64,000 bases of DNA from Winslowiella arboricola. Its GTDB lineage: Bacteria > Pseudomonadota > Gammaproteobacteria > Enterobacterales > Enterobacteriaceae. Every line of letters begins with the position of its first letter. The stretch's first letter is position 1. The notes under the pieces were generated by a model that ran no database searches, was not told the DNA's origin, and saw only the letters and a program-made list of their open reading frames with translations. The stretch lies in assembly GCF_025527015.1 (NCBI RefSeq), contig NZ_JAODIM010000043.1, forward strand, positions 1,177,862 through 1,241,861, given 5' to 3'. Made by a program: the position numbers and the translations under genes. Below are positions 8,629 to 18,646 of this stretch, piece by piece.

Positions 8629-10023
8629 ATGGTTGACCAATCAAAAGAGACAGAGCTGACATCCGCAGAGCCGGATAAGCTACAGCGTAATCTTCATAAT
8701 CGTCACATCCAGCTTATCGCTATCGGCGGCGCCATCGGTACGGGCTTATTTATGGGCTCAGGCAAAACTATCAGCCTCGCCGGGCCTTCCATCATTTTCG
8801 TCTATATGATTATCGGCTTTATGCTGTTTTTCGTGATGCGGGCAATGGGCGAACTGCTGCTCTCTAACCTCGAATATAAATCGTTTAGCGATTTCGCCGC
8901 GGATCTGCTCGGTCCCTGGGCAGGCTATTTTACCGGCTGGACCTACTGGTTCTGTTGGGTGGTCACCGGCATTGCCGATGTGGTGGCCATCAGCTCCTAT
9001 TTTCAGCTATGGTTCCCTGATTTCTCGATCTGGATGAGCGCACTGCTCTGCGTGGTGGTGTTCCTGGCACTGAATATCGCAACGGTGAAGTTATTTGGTG
9101 AAATGGAGTTCTGGTTCGCGATTATCAAAATCGTCGCCATCGTGGCGCTGATTGTGACCGGCATTGTGCTGGTGGCGATTCACTATCCTTCATCCGCGGG
9201 CAGTACCGCAGCGTTATCCAATATCTGGGATCACGGCGGTATGTTCCCGAAAGGGCTGAGCGGCTTCTTTGCCGGCTTCCAGATCGCGGTATTTGCCTTT
9301 GTGGGGATTGAACTGGTGGGTACTGCCGCGGCAGAAACTCACGATCCAAAAACTGTGCTGCCACGCGCGATCAACGCCATTCCGATTCGTATTATTTTCT
9401 TTTACGTGCTGGCGCTGATAGTGATTATGGCGGTGACGCCATGGAACCAGGTGATGCCTGACCGCAGCCCGTTTGTCGAGATGTTTGTGCTGATTGGTCT
9501 GCCTGCGGCGGCCAGTATCGTTAACTTTGTGGTGCTGACTTCTGCGGCCTCTTCAGCAAACAGCGGCATCTTCTCCACCAGCCGCATGCTGTACGGCTTA
9601 GCGCAGCAGGGCGTGGCGCATCGTGGCTTTGGCCGCCTGTCACGCCGTGCGGTGCCGACTAACGGTCTGTTCTTCTCCTGCCTCTGTCTGCTGGGCGGCG
9701 TGGCGCTGATCTACCTTATCCCGGATGTGATGACAGTATTTACCATGGTGACTACCGTCTCCGCGATCCTGTTTATGTTCGTCTGGACCATTATTCTCTG
9801 CTCATATCTGGTGTATCGTAAAAAGCGTCCCCAGCTGCACGCCGAGTCAGTATATAAGATGCCGCTGGGCAAATTTATGTGCTGGGCCTGTATGGCGTTC
9901 TTCGTGTTTGTGCTGGTGCTGCTGACGCTGGAAGAGGATACCCGCCAGGCGCTGATGGTTACGCCACTGTGGTTTGTATTGCTGGCGATTGGCTGGTTTT
10001 TCCGTAAACGTAAAGCGGGATAA
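8629..10023 (+). CDS. cycA: D-serine/D-alanine/glycine transporter
   Basis: Proton-coupled amino-acid permease of the APC superfamily, 464 residues with about 12 membrane segments. The family signature near the N terminus (HIQLIAIGGAIGTGLFMGSG) and the later FVGIELVGTAAAETHDPK segment match CycA of enterobacteria, which takes up D-alanine, D-serine and glycine. It stands alone, with an ACAGGAACAG upstream sequence as ribosome binding site. Confidence 0.93.
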   Translation: MVDQSKETELTSAEPDKLQRNLHNRHIQLIAIGGAIGTGLFMGSGKTISLAGPSIIFVYMIIGFMLFFVMRAMGELLLSNLEYKSFSDFAADLLGPWAGYFTGWTYWFCWVVTGIADVVAISSYFQLWFPDFSIWMSALLCVVVFLALNIATVKLFGEMEFWFAIIKIVAIVALIVTGIVLVAIHYPSSAGSTAALSNIWDHGGMFPKGLSGFFAGFQIAVFAFVGIELVGTAAAETHDPKTVLPRAINAIPIRIIFFYVLALIVIMAVTPWNQVMPDRSPFVEMFVLIGLPAAASIVNFVVLTSAASSANSGIFSTSRMLYGLAQQGVAHRGFGRLSRRAVPTNGLFFSCLCLLGGVALIYLIPDVMTVFTMVTTVSAILFMFVWTIILCSYLVYRKKRPQLHAESVYKMPLGKFMCWACMAFFVFVLVLLTLEEDTRQALMVTPLWFVLLAIGWFFRKRKAG

Positions 10024-10030
10024 TCGGTAA

Positions 10031-10058
10031 ACGGGCGGTGCTGACTGGCGCCGCCCGT
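10031..10058. terminator. Hairpin between convergent cycA and ydjM-like genes
   Basis: ACGGGCGG and CCGCCCGT form a strong 8-bp stem 7 nt past cycA. There is no clear T-run on either side, so it may stabilise mRNA ends more than terminate. Confidence 0.5.
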
Positions 10059-10065
10059 ATAAATC

Positions 10066-11046
10066 TCAGAGCCGCCGCCATAACAGATTAAATGAGCTGG
10101 CTAACGGCGCGCGCGGCATCTCCTGACGCGTCGCTGCCACATCCTGCTGCTGTTGCACCGGTTTCCCGAGGTCAAAGGTAAAGGTGTAACGCGGATCCTC
10201 ACCCATCCGCAGATCGGTAATCAGCAGATGTCCCCGCTGTTCGCGCATGGCAAAAAAGCCGTGACTGAACCAGGCGACACGCTCCACATACCAGTCACCT
10301 TTATAACGCTGATACAATTCAGCGCCGCGAGGGTGATGGCTCAGTTGCAACGGACGCTGCGGCGACAACAGTGACCAGAAGCCCTCGGCATACCCCTCTG
10401 GCGTCATCACCAGCACGCGCCATACCAGCGTATTAAACGCAGTTGGCGTCACCAGCAACTGTTCAGCCGCCAGATGCTGCCGCGCTATTTCCGCTTTGAT
10501 CTGATGGGTGGCGTAACTTTGCGCAAGCATACTCCAGCCAAGATAAAGCGTACTCAGCGTCAGCCCCAATGTATTCCACCACAAACCGCGTTTGCCACGC
10601 AGGCAGAGTGCTGCTACCAGACAGATCAGTAACGGCAGGGTATACAGTGGATCGACAATATAGATACTGCTGATGGCATACGGGAAATCAGTAAACGGCA
10701 GGCCAAGCTGGGTGCCATATACCGTCATTAAATCCAGCAGCGGATGGGTAATTAACGCCAGCCATACCGCTACCCACCAACGCACCCACTGCTGCCGCTG
10801 ACCAAATACGCCAGCCATCAGCCACGCCAGTATCGGCGACACCAGCGTCAGCCAGAACAGCGAATGGCTTTCGGTGCGGTGCAGCGTCATATTGCGGATG
10901 GCATCGCCATGGTCAACGAACACATCCATATCCGGCAGCGTGCCACAGACAGCGCCCACTAATGCCGCCTGCCATAACGGCGCTTTACGCCCCATCGCCG
11001 CCATCGAGACTGAGGCGCCGAGAACCAGTTGCGAGACCGAATCCAT
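10066..11046 (-). CDS. Membrane-bound predicted metal-dependent hydrolase, YdjM/DUF457 family
   Basis: Integral membrane protein of 326 residues with several hydrophobic segments and a family motif cluster in the first 80 residues: GAVCGTLPDMDVF, then HRTESHSLFW, whose His and Asp residues could bind metal. The start at 11046 is chosen because GGGAG lies just before it and the protein then begins MDSVSQLVLGASV as in homologues; a longer frame begins at 11085 inside rutR. In E. coli YdjM is LexA-controlled, but no LexA box is seen here. It lies just downstream of rutR on the same strand. Its reaction is unknown. Confidence 0.82.
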   Translation of the reverse strand: MDSVSQLVLGASVSMAAMGRKAPLWQAALVGAVCGTLPDMDVFVDHGDAIRNMTLHRTESHSLFWLTLVSPILAWLMAGVFGQRQQWVRWWVAVWLALITHPLLDLMTVYGTQLGLPFTDFPYAISSIYIVDPLYTLPLLICLVAALCLRGKRGLWWNTLGLTLSTLYLGWSMLAQSYATHQIKAEIARQHLAAEQLLVTPTAFNTLVWRVLVMTPEGYAEGFWSLLSPQRPLQLSHHPRGAELYQRYKGDWYVERVAWFSHGFFAMREQRGHLLITDLRMGEDPRYTFTFDLGKPVQQQQDVAATRQEMPRAPLASSFNLLWRRL

Positions 11047-11062
11047 ATTTTCTCCCGGTGAG

Positions 11063-11698
11063 TTAGCGAACGCGAATACCTTCAATCACCATGCGCTGCA
11101 CATTCTCAACCGTCTGATTGAAGAAGCTGTCGTCGCTAAGGGTTTGTCCGGTAATCGCTTCAACCTGAGTGGCGAAATCAGCGTAGTGCTGGGTGGTGGC
11201 CCACAGCATAAAGATCAGATGGTGCGGTTCCACCGGCGCCAGACGCCCCTGCTCGATCCAGCCTTCAATCACTGCGGACTTCTCATCCACCAGCACTTTT
11301 AGCGCGCCTTCCAGCTCGCCTTTCAGCAGCGGTGCGCCCTGCAACATTTCCAGACAGAACAGCCGTGATGCCTGCGGGTGATCGCGGGAAACCACCAGCT
11401 TCATGCGAATATACTCGCGAATCGCTTCCAGCGGCTGCAGATCGTCGCTAAACGCGCGTAGCGGCGCCAGCCAGACATCCAGAATATTTTTCAGCACCGC
11501 AATATACAGCGCCTCTTTCGACGGGAAATAGTAGAGGAGATTGGTTTTCGATACGTCAGCCCGCTCCGCCACTTTATCCAGACTGGTACCGTGGATACCA
11601 AACTGAGAGAAAAACTCCAGAGCGGCGCCAAGGATCGCCTCACGTTTTGCGGCAACGGCGCGCGAACGGCGCGTCGGGGCTTTTTCAGAAGACTTCAC
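11063..11698 (-). CDS. rutR: RutR, TetR-family regulator of pyrimidine use
   Basis: TetR-type repressor that in E. coli binds uracil and thymine and controls the rut operon and carAB. The 211-residue protein has an N-terminal helix-turn-helix (FGIHGTSLDKVAERADVSKT, residues about 33-52) followed by YYFPSKEALY and the all-helical ligand domain. It is divergent from rutA with a 308-nt gap holding a candidate RutR operator and a sigma-54 promoter, as in E. coli. Confidence 0.95.
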   Translation of the reverse strand: MKSSEKAPTRRSRAVAAKREAILGAALEFFSQFGIHGTSLDKVAERADVSKTNLLYYFPSKEALYIAVLKNILDVWLAPLRAFSDDLQPLEAIREYIRMKLVVSRDHPQASRLFCLEMLQGAPLLKGELEGALKVLVDEKSAVIEGWIEQGRLAPVEPHHLIFMLWATTQHYADFATQVEAITGQTLSDDSFFNQTVENVQRMVIEGIRVR

Positions 11699-11769
11699 TG
11701 TAATTCCTTCTCCATCAAATCATCGGTTCATGATAGCAAAGCGATTTACCCATACCTAATGCGCGGTAA

Positions 11770-11786
11770 TGCACTCAAATGAGACA
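11770..11786. promoter_or_regulatory. Candidate NtrC-binding site upstream of rutA
   Basis: TGCACTCAAATGAGACA partly matches the dyad TGCAC(Y)-N5-(R)GTGCA: one half is intact, the other 4 of 6. It lies about 135 bp upstream of the sigma-54 promoter, a normal enhancer distance. Confidence 0.35.
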
Positions 11787-11814
11787 TCTGTGCGTTTTTA
11801 TTGTGCATTTATTT

Positions 11815-11839
11815 TTTACCAAACGGTCTGTTTCAGACC
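11815..11839. promoter_or_regulatory. Candidate RutR operator
   Basis: TTTACCAAACGGTCTG at 11815-11830 matches 10 of 14 fixed positions of the E. coli RutR box TTGACCANNTGGTCAA as I recall it. Overlapping it, GGTCTG-TTT-CAGACC at 11825-11839 is a perfect inverted repeat. Confidence 0.5.
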
Positions 11840-11903
11840 ACCTGCTCTGTAACAACACAGTGATTATTAACCAACACCCTGTTTACAAACAGCTTTTAAT
11901 TTC

Positions 11904-11919
11904 TGGCACAGCGTTTGCA
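11904..11919 (+). promoter_or_regulatory. Sigma-54 promoter of the rut operon
   Basis: TGGCAC-AGCGT-TTGCA matches the RpoN -24/-12 consensus (TGGCAC-N5-TTGCW) at every fixed position. It sits 88 bp before the rutA start, consistent with the nitrogen-limitation (NtrC) control known for E. coli rut. Confidence 0.85.
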
Positions 11920-12006
11920 ATTTGGATCATGAGCGCCGCCTCGAGGGAAATTGCAGGATGCACCGCAGCGCGTGAACCACGTCCATCGCTAAACAGAGGG
12001 TTTCAC

Positions 12007-13098
12007 ATGAAAATTGGTGTTTTTATCCCTATCGGCAATAACGGCTGGTTGATCTCAACCAATGCACCGCAATATATGCCGACCTTCGAGCTTAACAAGG
12101 CCATCGTGCAGAAAGCTGAGCACTATCACTTTGATTTTGCCCTTTCGATGATCAAATTACGCGGCTTTGGTGGCAAAACCGAGTTCTGGGATCACAATCT
12201 CGAGTCTTTCACCCTGATGGCGGGCCTTGCCGCTGTCACTTCGCGCATTCAAATCTATGCCACCGCCGCCACCCTGACGCTGCCTCCGGCTATTGTCGCA
12301 CGCATGGCATCGACGATCGATTCGATTTCCAATGGCCGTTTTGGCGTCAACCTGGTTACCGGCTGGCAGAAACCCGAGTATGACCAGATGGGCATCTGGC
12401 CGGGAGATGAGTACTTCTCACGCCGTTATGACTACCTGACAGAATATGTGCAGGTGCTGCGCGATCTGTGGGGTACGGGCAAGTCCGATTTAAAAGGGGA
12501 ATTCCTCACCATGAACGACTGCCGCCTCAGTCCGCAGCCGCAGCAACCGATGAAAGTCATCTGCGCTGGCCAGAGCGACGCGGGTATGGAATTCTCCGCC
12601 AAATATGCCGACTACAACTTCTGCTTCGGCAAGGGTGTCAATACGCCAACCGCTTTTGCACCGACCGCCAGCCGTATGAAAGCCGCCGCTGAAACCACCG
12701 GACGCGATGTTGGCACCTATGTGCTGTTTATGATTATTGCCGACGAAACCGATGAAGCGGCACGCGCCAAATGGGAACACTACAAAGCGGGCGCCGATGA
12801 AGAAGCGCTGGCGTGGCTCACCACCCAGAGCCAGCAGGATAAGCGCTCCGGCAGTGATACCAATGTACGCCAGATGGCGGATCCGACGTCTGCCGTCAAT
12901 ATCAATATGGGCACGCTGGTCGGTTCTTACGCCACTGTGGCGCGCATGCTGGATGACGTCGCTACGGTGGACGGCACCCAGGGCGTACTGCTGACTTTTG
13001 ATGATTTCCTGCAGGGTATCGAAGCCTTCGGCGAACGTATCCAGCCCCTGATGACCAGCCGCATTGACGTGATTGATGCCGCAAAAGAGGTAGCCTGA
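12007..13098 (+). CDS. rutA: RutA, pyrimidine monooxygenase
   Basis: FMN-dependent oxygenase of the bacterial luciferase family. It opens the uracil ring between N3 and C4 to give ureidoacrylate (via a peracid), the first step of the Rut pathway. The 363 residues from [14 protein letters not shown] equal the E. coli length; the frame stays open further upstream to 11779, but GAGGG precedes 12007 and the sigma-54 promoter lies inside the longer frame, ruling that out. The luciferase-type stretch [20 protein letters not shown] is present. The stop overlaps the rutB start. Confidence 0.96.
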   Translation: MKIGVFIPIGNNGWLISTNAPQYMPTFELNKAIVQKAEHYHFDFALSMIKLRGFGGKTEFWDHNLESFTLMAGLAAVTSRIQIYATAATLTLPPAIVARMASTIDSISNGRFGVNLVTGWQKPEYDQMGIWPGDEYFSRRYDYLTEYVQVLRDLWGTGKSDLKGEFLTMNDCRLSPQPQQPMKVICAGQSDAGMEFSAKYADYNFCFGKGVNTPTAFAPTASRMKAAAETTGRDVGTYVLFMIIADETDEAARAKWEHYKAGADEEALAWLTTQSQQDKRSGSDTNVRQMADPTSAVNINMGTLVGSYATVARMLDDVATVDGTQGVLLTFDDFLQGIEAFGERIQPLMTSRIDVIDAAKEVA

Positions 13099-13844
13099 TG
13101 AAGACAGCTGACACCGTGGTTTGCTCTACCGCTGCGGCGGAAAACAACCTGACGCTGCCTGCGCGCCCGGAAGCGATCTTTTTTCCGCCGCAGCAAACGG
13201 CGCTGATTGTGGTTGATATGCAAAACGCCTATGCCACCGAGGGCGGTTATCTTGACCTCGCCGGCTTTGATGTCTCCGCCACCAAACCGGTCATTGAGAA
13301 AATTAAGATTGCAGTGACCGCTGCGCGTGCCGCTGGCATTCAGATTATCTGGTTCCAGAACGGCTGGGACGACCAGTACGTCGAAGCCGGGGGCGCCGGT
13401 TCGCCAAATTTCCATAAATCCAATGCGCTGAAAACCATGCGCAAACATCCCGAACGCCAGGGCACGCTGCTGGCGAAAGGCGGCTGGGATTACCAGCTGG
13501 TTGATGAGCTGCAACCGCAGGCCGGCGATATCGTGCTGCCGAAACCGCGCTATAGCGGCTTTTTCAATACGCCACTGGACAGCATGCTGCGCAGTCGCGG
13601 TATTCGTCATCTGATTTTCACCGGCATCGCCACCAATGTCTGCGTCGAGTCGACGCTGCGCGATGGCTTTTTCCTCGAATATTTTGGTGTGGTGCTGGAA
13701 GACGCAACCCATCAGGCCGGTCCGGCTTTTGCCCAGCAGGCGGCGATTTTCAATATCGAAACCTTCTTTGGCTGGGTATCCGATGTCGACAGTTTTTGCA
13801 GCACCCTGCAATCCCCCGCCATGCCGCTTAAGCGTCAGGCCTGA
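13098..13844 (+). CDS. rutB: RutB, ureidoacrylate amidohydrolase
   Basis: Isochorismatase-like cysteine hydrolase that releases carbamate from ureidoacrylate to give aminoacrylate. The catalytic triad is visible: D40 (VVDMQNAY), K149 ([12 protein letters not shown]) and C182 ([11 protein letters not shown]). At 248 residues it is somewhat longer than E. coli RutB. Its ATG overlaps the rutA stop (TGATG), so translation is coupled. Confidence 0.95.
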   Translation: MKTADTVVCSTAAAENNLTLPARPEAIFFPPQQTALIVVDMQNAYATEGGYLDLAGFDVSATKPVIEKIKIAVTAARAAGIQIIWFQNGWDDQYVEAGGAGSPNFHKSNALKTMRKHPERQGTLLAKGGWDYQLVDELQPQAGDIVLPKPRYSGFFNTPLDSMLRSRGIRHLIFTGIATNVCVESTLRDGFFLEYFGVVLEDATHQAGPAFAQQAAIFNIETFFGWVSDVDSFCSTLQSPAMPLKRQA

Positions 13845-13865
13845 CCCCATTAAGGAGACGTTGCT

Positions 13866-14252
13866 ATGCCAAAAACCGTGATCACGCCGCCAGGTACCAG
13901 CATTCCCATCGCGCCGTTTGTTCCCGGCACACTCGCCGACGGCGTGGTGTATGTCTCGGGCACTCTGCCGTTCGATAAAGAAAACAATGTGGTGCATATC
14001 GGCGATGCAGCGGCGCAAACCCGTCACGTGCTGGAGACGATTAAAAGCGTGATCGAAACCGCTGGCGGCACCATGGATGATGTCACCTTTAACTCAATTT
14101 TCATCACCGACTGGAACAACTACGCAGCGGTCAATGAGGTGTATGCCGGGTACTTCCCTGGCGATAAACCGGCGCGTTTCTGCATTCAGTGCGGGCTGGT
14201 AAAACCTGACGCACTGATCGAGATCGCCACTGTGGCGCATATTGGCAAATAA
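13866..14252 (+). CDS. rutC: RutC, aminoacrylate deaminase (RidA/YjgF family)
   Basis: Small RidA-fold protein of 128 residues, trimeric in the family, that speeds conversion of 3-aminoacrylate to malonic semialdehyde and ammonia. The family landmarks [14 protein letters not shown] and the C-terminal arginine region [10 protein letters not shown] are present. AAGGAG precedes the start. It lies in the middle of the rut operon, 21 nt after rutB. Confidence 0.94.
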   Translation: MPKTVITPPGTSIPIAPFVPGTLADGVVYVSGTLPFDKENNVVHIGDAAAQTRHVLETIKSVIETAGGTMDDVTFNSIFITDWNNYAAVNEVYAGYFPGDKPARFCIQCGLVKPDALIEIATVAHIGK

Positions 14253-14263
14253 GGGGCAGCGAT

Positions 14264-15091
14264 ATGGTTATCGAGCTATCAGGTCAGCAACATCCGCAGG
14301 CGAAAACCGTGGTGCTCTCTGCCGGTCTGGGCGGCTCGGGCAACTTCTGGCTGCCGCAGTTAAATGCGCTGCGCGAGCAGTATCGTGTCGTGGTGTATGA
14401 CCAACGCGGTACCGGTCGCAGCCCGGACACGCTGCCTGATGGTTACAGCATGCAGGACATGGCCGCGGAACTGGCGATTGCACTGGCGAAAAATGGCATC
14501 ACACAATGTGATGTAGTGGGCCATGCGCTGGGCGGTCTGATCGGCCTGCAGATGGCGCTCGATTATCCCGAGCTGGTATCGCGCGTGGTGGTGGTCAACG
14601 GCTGGCTGAGTCTCGATGCCCATACCCGGCGCTGCTTTCATGTCCGCCGCGATCTGCTGCTGAATGTGGGTATCGAAGCCTTTGTACGCGCCCAGCCGCT
14701 GTTTCTCTATCCCGCTGACTGGTTATCCGAGAACCAGGCGCGCATTGAAGCGGAAGATACGCTGAATGTTGTTCACTTCCAGGGGATGGAAAACCTGTTG
14801 CGCCGTTTGCATGCGTTGATGGACACTGATTTCAGCACCACAGCGGCGCATATCACGCAGCCGGTGCTGTTGATCTGTTCCCAGGACGATCTTCTGGTGC
14901 CCTGGACCTGCTCGGAAACGCTGCACGCTGCCCTGCCCAATGCGACGCTGAAAAAAATGCAGTGGGGAGGCCATGCGATGAGCGTGACCGACAGCCAGAC
15001 GTTTAATCTGATGCTAATGGAGTGGCTGAACATCCCACATCCGGCAGCGGCAACTTCCCCTTTAATGGAGCCATCATGGCAGAACCACTGA
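14264..15091 (+). CDS. rutD: RutD, aminoacrylate hydrolase-like alpha/beta-fold protein
   Basis: Alpha/beta-hydrolase-fold protein of 275 residues that assists hydrolysis of aminoacrylate in the Rut pathway. The nucleophile elbow reads [10 protein letters not shown], with Ala where the usual Ser stands; E. coli RutD, as I recall, also lacks this serine, which fits a non-covalent role. The late His motif WGGHAMSV is present. Its end overlaps rutE by 16 nt. Confidence 0.94.
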   Translation: MVIELSGQQHPQAKTVVLSAGLGGSGNFWLPQLNALREQYRVVVYDQRGTGRSPDTLPDGYSMQDMAAELAIALAKNGITQCDVVGHALGGLIGLQMALDYPELVSRVVVVNGWLSLDAHTRRCFHVRRDLLLNVGIEAFVRAQPLFLYPADWLSENQARIEAEDTLNVVHFQGMENLLRRLHALMDTDFSTTAAHITQPVLLICSQDDLLVPWTCSETLHAALPNATLKKMQWGGHAMSVTDSQTFNLMLMEWLNIPHPAAATSPLMEPSWQNH

Positions 15092-15666
15092 ATAACGAAG
15101 CCCTCGCCACCCTGTTTACCGCCGCACGTACCCACAATGGCTGGCAGGACAAGCCAGTTACAGACGCGCAGCTGACGGAAATTTATCAACTGCTGCGCAT
15201 GGGACCAACCTCGGCCAACTGCAGCCCGGCGCGCTTCTTGTTTGTACGCAGTGCGGAAGGCAAAGAGCAACTGCGTCCCACCCTCTCCAGCGGCAATCTG
15301 GAGAAGACGATGAGTGCGCCGGTCACCGCGATTGTCGCCTGGGATCCGCAGTTCTATGATGCACTGCCAACCCTGTTTCCCCATGGTGATGCACGCTCGT
15401 GGTTTACCTCCAGTGCGGAACTGGCGGAAGAGACCGCTTTTCGTAACAGCTCGCTGCAGGCGGCTTATCTGATTACCGCCTGCCGTGCGCTCGGCCTCGA
15501 CACCGGGCCGATGTCCGGTTTTGATCGCGCCAAAGTGGATGCCGCCTTTTTTGCCGACAACGGCTGGAAAAGCAATTTGTTGATTAATATCGGCTACGGC
15601 GATGTCAGTAAAGTGTATGGCCGCCTGCCGCGCCTCGATTTTGCCGACGCCTGCGTGCTCGGATAA
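15076..15666 (+). CDS. rutE: RutE, malonic semialdehyde reductase (nitroreductase family)
   Basis: FMN-dependent nitroreductase-like enzyme that reduces toxic malonic semialdehyde to 3-hydroxypropionate. The start at 15076 gives 196 residues, the E. coli length, with GGAG nearby; a longer frame from 15022 lies fully inside rutD. Family stretches [33 protein letters not shown] and [12 protein letters not shown] are strongly conserved. Confidence 0.95.
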   Translation: MAEPLNNEALATLFTAARTHNGWQDKPVTDAQLTEIYQLLRMGPTSANCSPARFLFVRSAEGKEQLRPTLSSGNLEKTMSAPVTAIVAWDPQFYDALPTLFPHGDARSWFTSSAELAEETAFRNSSLQAAYLITACRALGLDTGPMSGFDRAKVDAAFFADNGWKSNLLINIGYGDVSKVYGRLPRLDFADACVLG

Positions 15667-15676
15667 GGAGAAAACC

Positions 15677-16201
15677 ATGTCGCTGCATACCCTGCCGCTG
15701 GCTGCTATCGGCGTAGAAAAACAGGAATTCCGTAATGCCATGTCTCGGCTTGGCGCGGCAGTGAATATTATCACCACCGACGGTCCTGGCGGTCGCGCCG
15801 GTTTTACCGCCTCGGCGGTATGCAGCGTCACCGACAGCCCGCCGACGCTGCTGGTCTGTCTGAACCGTTCAGCATCGGTACATCCGGTGTTCAGTGAAAA
15901 TCAGACCCTGTGCGTCAATACGCTGGCTGCCGGTCATGAATCCCTCTCCAGGCTCTTTGGCGGTAAGACGCCGATGGCGGAACGTTTTATCGCCGCCGAA
16001 TGGACAACGCTGGTGACCGGATCGCCGATCCTCGCCGGCGCGGTGGCCTCTTTTGACTGCAAAGTCACCCAGGTGGTCAGCGTGGGCACCCATGACATTC
16101 TGTTCTGTGAGGCACAGGCGCTGGTGTGTAACGACGATACACACGGCCTGATCTATTTCGATCGTGGATATCATCATCTGATGCGGCAGGAAGCCAGTTA
16201 A
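15677..16201 (+). CDS. rutF: RutF, NADH-dependent flavin reductase
   Basis: Flavin reductase-like domain protein of 174 residues that supplies reduced FMN to RutA. The segment [20 protein letters not shown] and the downstream [11 protein letters not shown] are typical of the family. AAGGAG lies 6 nt before the chosen ATG; a longer frame starts inside rutE. It is a few residues longer than E. coli RutF at the N terminus. Confidence 0.94.
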   Translation: MSLHTLPLAAIGVEKQEFRNAMSRLGAAVNIITTDGPGGRAGFTASAVCSVTDSPPTLLVCLNRSASVHPVFSENQTLCVNTLAAGHESLSRLFGGKTPMAERFIAAEWTTLVTGSPILAGAVASFDCKVTQVVSVGTHDILFCEAQALVCNDDTHGLIYFDRGYHHLMRQEAS

Positions 16202-16248
16202 TCCGCCATCTGGCGGCCTCTGTTAATGCTTAGGGTTGGGAGAAAACG

Positions 16249-17580
16249 ATGTCTGGTTCCTGGTTTCCACAATGGCGTAAAAAATCGGCAGTGACTGACA
16301 ATGGCTTAGTTGCCCCTGATGAAACCCTGCCTGCCGGGCAGACCATTATTATGGGCCTGCAACATGCGGTGGCAATGTTTGGCGCGACGGTGCTGATGCC
16401 ACTGCTGATGGGGCTTGATCCCAATCTGTCAATTCTGATGTCCGGGGTCGGCACCCTGCTGTTCTTCCTGATTACCGGTGGCCGGGTGCCAAGTTATCTC
16501 GGTTCCAGCGCCGCCTTTGTCGGCGTGGTGATCGCAGTAACCGGTTTTAATGGCCAGGGACTGAATCCTCACCTGGGCGTGGCGCTGGGCGGCATTATCG
16601 CCTGTGGTCTGCTGTACACCCTGGTGGGTCTGGTGGTAATGAAAGCAGGTACCCGCTGGATCGAACGCCTGATGCCGCCCGTCGTCACCGGCGCGGTCGT
16701 AATGGCCATCGGCCTCAATCTGGCGCCAATTGCGGTACGCAGCGTTTCGGCTTCAATGTTTGACAGCTGGATGGCGGTGATGACGGTGCTGTGTATCGGC
16801 GTGGTCGCGGTATTTACCCGCGGTATGGTGCAGCGCCTGCTGATCCTTGTCGGGCTGATGCTGGCCTGGGCGATCTATGCGCTGTTTACCAACGGGCTGG
16901 GCTTCGGCAAACCGGTGGATTTCAGCCTGCTGGCCAGTGCTCCCTGGTTCGGCATGCCGCAAACTACCGCACCAACCTTTAGTATGCAGGCGATATTTAT
17001 GATTGCACCGGTGGCGGTAATTCTGGTGGCGGAGAACCTCGGACATCTCAAAGCGGTCGCCGGGATGACCGGACGCAACCTTGATCCTTATATGGGGCGC
17101 GCTTTTGTCGGTGACGGTCTGGCGACCATGCTTTCCGGTTCGGTCGGCGGCAGCGGTGTGACCACCTATGCGGAAAATATTGGTGTGATGGCGGTGACCA
17201 AAGTCTATTCGACGCTGGTATTTGTGGCGGCGGCGGTGATTGCGATGCTGCTCGGCTTTTCACCGAAGTTTGGCGCGCTGATTCATACCATCCCCGGCCC
17301 GGTGATTGGCGGGGCATCAATTGTGGTGTTTGGCCTGATTGCCGTCGCGGGCGCTCGTATCTGGGTGCAGAACAGTGTCGATCTCAGCCTGAACGGCAAC
17401 CTGATTATGGTCGCGGTCACGCTGGTGCTGGGCGCCGGTGATTTTGCCCTGAATATCGGCGGCTTCACCCTTGGTGGCATCGGCACTGCCACCTTTGGCG
17501 CAATTATCCTTAATGCGATTCTGAGCCACCGCCGGGCGACAGCGCTTAGCGACAGCAAAGCACTGCCCCAGGACAGTTAA
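16249..17580 (+). CDS. rutG: RutG, uracil permease (NCS2 family)
   Basis: Inner-membrane nucleobase:cation symporter of 443 residues with about 14 hydrophobic segments. It brings in uracil and thymine for the Rut pathway. GLQHAVAMFGATVLMPLLMG near the N terminus, and VAENLGHLKAVAGM and GGSGVTTYAENIG in the middle, are signatures of UraA/RutG proteins. It is the last gene of rutABCDEFG. Its stop overlaps the stop of the opposing DMT transporter by 4 nt. Confidence 0.95.
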   Translation: MSGSWFPQWRKKSAVTDNGLVAPDETLPAGQTIIMGLQHAVAMFGATVLMPLLMGLDPNLSILMSGVGTLLFFLITGGRVPSYLGSSAAFVGVVIAVTGFNGQGLNPHLGVALGGIIACGLLYTLVGLVVMKAGTRWIERLMPPVVTGAVVMAIGLNLAPIAVRSVSASMFDSWMAVMTVLCIGVVAVFTRGMVQRLLILVGLMLAWAIYALFTNGLGFGKPVDFSLLASAPWFGMPQTTAPTFSMQAIFMIAPVAVILVAENLGHLKAVAGMTGRNLDPYMGRAFVGDGLATMLSGSVGGSGVTTYAENIGVMAVTKVYSTLVFVAAAVIAMLLGFSPKFGALIHTIPGPVIGGASIVVFGLIAVAGARIWVQNSVDLSLNGNLIMVAVTLVLGAGDFALNIGGFTLGGIGTATFGAIILNAILSHRRATALSDSKALPQDS

Positions 17581-18506
17581 CGGTTTTGCGTCACCTGCTC
17601 AGGCGAAGGTTTGATCTTCGCCTTTTTTTTACGCTTCAGCTTCAGTTCACTGATTAATACCCCCAGCACGATCAGCGCGCCGCCGAGCAGCGCGATACCA
17701 GGCAACCGTTCACCGGCAATACGTCCGACAATCCCCGCCCACACTGGCTCGCCGGCATAAATTACCGTGGCGCGGGTCGGTGAAACGCTGCGCTGCGCCC
17801 AGTTCATGGTGACCTGGATCAGTGCGCTGGCGACGCCGAGGCCGATTGCGCTGTAGAGCAGGTAGGGAGAAAACGCCGGAACCGACTCACCGTTGGGCAG
17901 CATAAAAACAAAGGCACAGAGTGAGGCGACCGCCAGTTGCACAATGGTAACGCGTCGCACGTCTACTTTACCGGCACAGGCGCTAATCAGAATAATTTCG
18001 GCGGCAATCGCCAGCGTACTGAGCAGCGTGGCGATTTCGCCTGCGCTAAACGCCAGCGTGTCGCCCTCCGGCCCGGCCAGCAGCAGCAAACCGCTAAACG
18101 CCAGAATTACGCCAGTCCACGCCATCGTCCCCGGCATTTTACGCAAAAACAACCATTGCAGCAGTGGCACCAGCGGCACGTACATGGCGGTAATAAAGGC
18201 GGATTTACTGCTGGAGATGTTCTGCATTCCCCAGGTTTGCAGGCCGTAGCCACCGGCAATCGCCAGCCCAATCCACGCACCGGCCTTCACCTCCTGCCAG
18301 CGTAATCCACGCAGAACCTTCCACGACACCAGCGCCAGCAGCAGCGCGGCAGTGGCAAAGCGCAGGCCGACAAAGAAGAACGGGCCGCTGACATTCATCG
18401 CGTGATGCACCACCAGGAAGGTGCCGCCCCACAGCATGGTGATCAGGATTAACACCATTTCCGGCAGGTTGATGCTGAATTTATAACGCGAGAGAAATGC
18501 CGACAT
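17577..18506 (-). CDS. EamA/DMT-family transporter
   Basis: Ten-segment drug/metabolite transporter of about 309 residues with two EamA repeats. The first has LWGGTFLVVHHAMNVSGP and FFVGLRFATAALLLAL; the second ends with EPVWAGIVGRIAGERL. The C terminus is rich in Lys and cytoplasmic. The substrate is unknown. ATG at 18506 is chosen; a GTG at 18518 is possible and neither has a strong ribosome site. The gene faces rutG and overlaps its end. In E. coli K-12 rutG is followed by ymdF with no such gene, so it is a lineage-specific insertion. Confidence 0.85.
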   Translation of the reverse strand: MSAFLSRYKFSINLPEMVLILITMLWGGTFLVVHHAMNVSGPFFFVGLRFATAALLLALVSWKVLRGLRWQEVKAGAWIGLAIAGGYGLQTWGMQNISSSKSAFITAMYVPLVPLLQWLFLRKMPGTMAWTGVILAFSGLLLLAGPEGDTLAFSAGEIATLLSTLAIAAEIILISACAGKVDVRRVTIVQLAVASLCAFVFMLPNGESVPAFSPYLLYSAIGLGVASALIQVTMNWAQRSVSPTRATVIYAGEPVWAGIVGRIAGERLPGIALLGGALIVLGVLISELKLKRKKKAKIKPSPEQVTQNR

Positions 18507-18646
18507 AGCCCGATCCACTGAATAAATTGGGCGCCAGTGTGCGTTGAGGAGATAACCAGGTCAATGGGGGGAGTTAATTAATCCGGCAAACCGCCGGGGA
18601 TAACCCGGCGGCTGGGGGTAATGCTTATAGTGCAGACAGCAGGCTG

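Noticed and set aside
12927..14027. 366-codon open frame antisense to rutA-rutC
   Set aside because: It lies opposite three certain genes, has no ribosome site and no recognisable domain. High GC at third positions of the rut genes explains the open antisense frame.
14773..15831. 352-codon open frame antisense to rutD-rutF
   Set aside because: Same reason: shadow of well-supported sense genes, unnatural composition.
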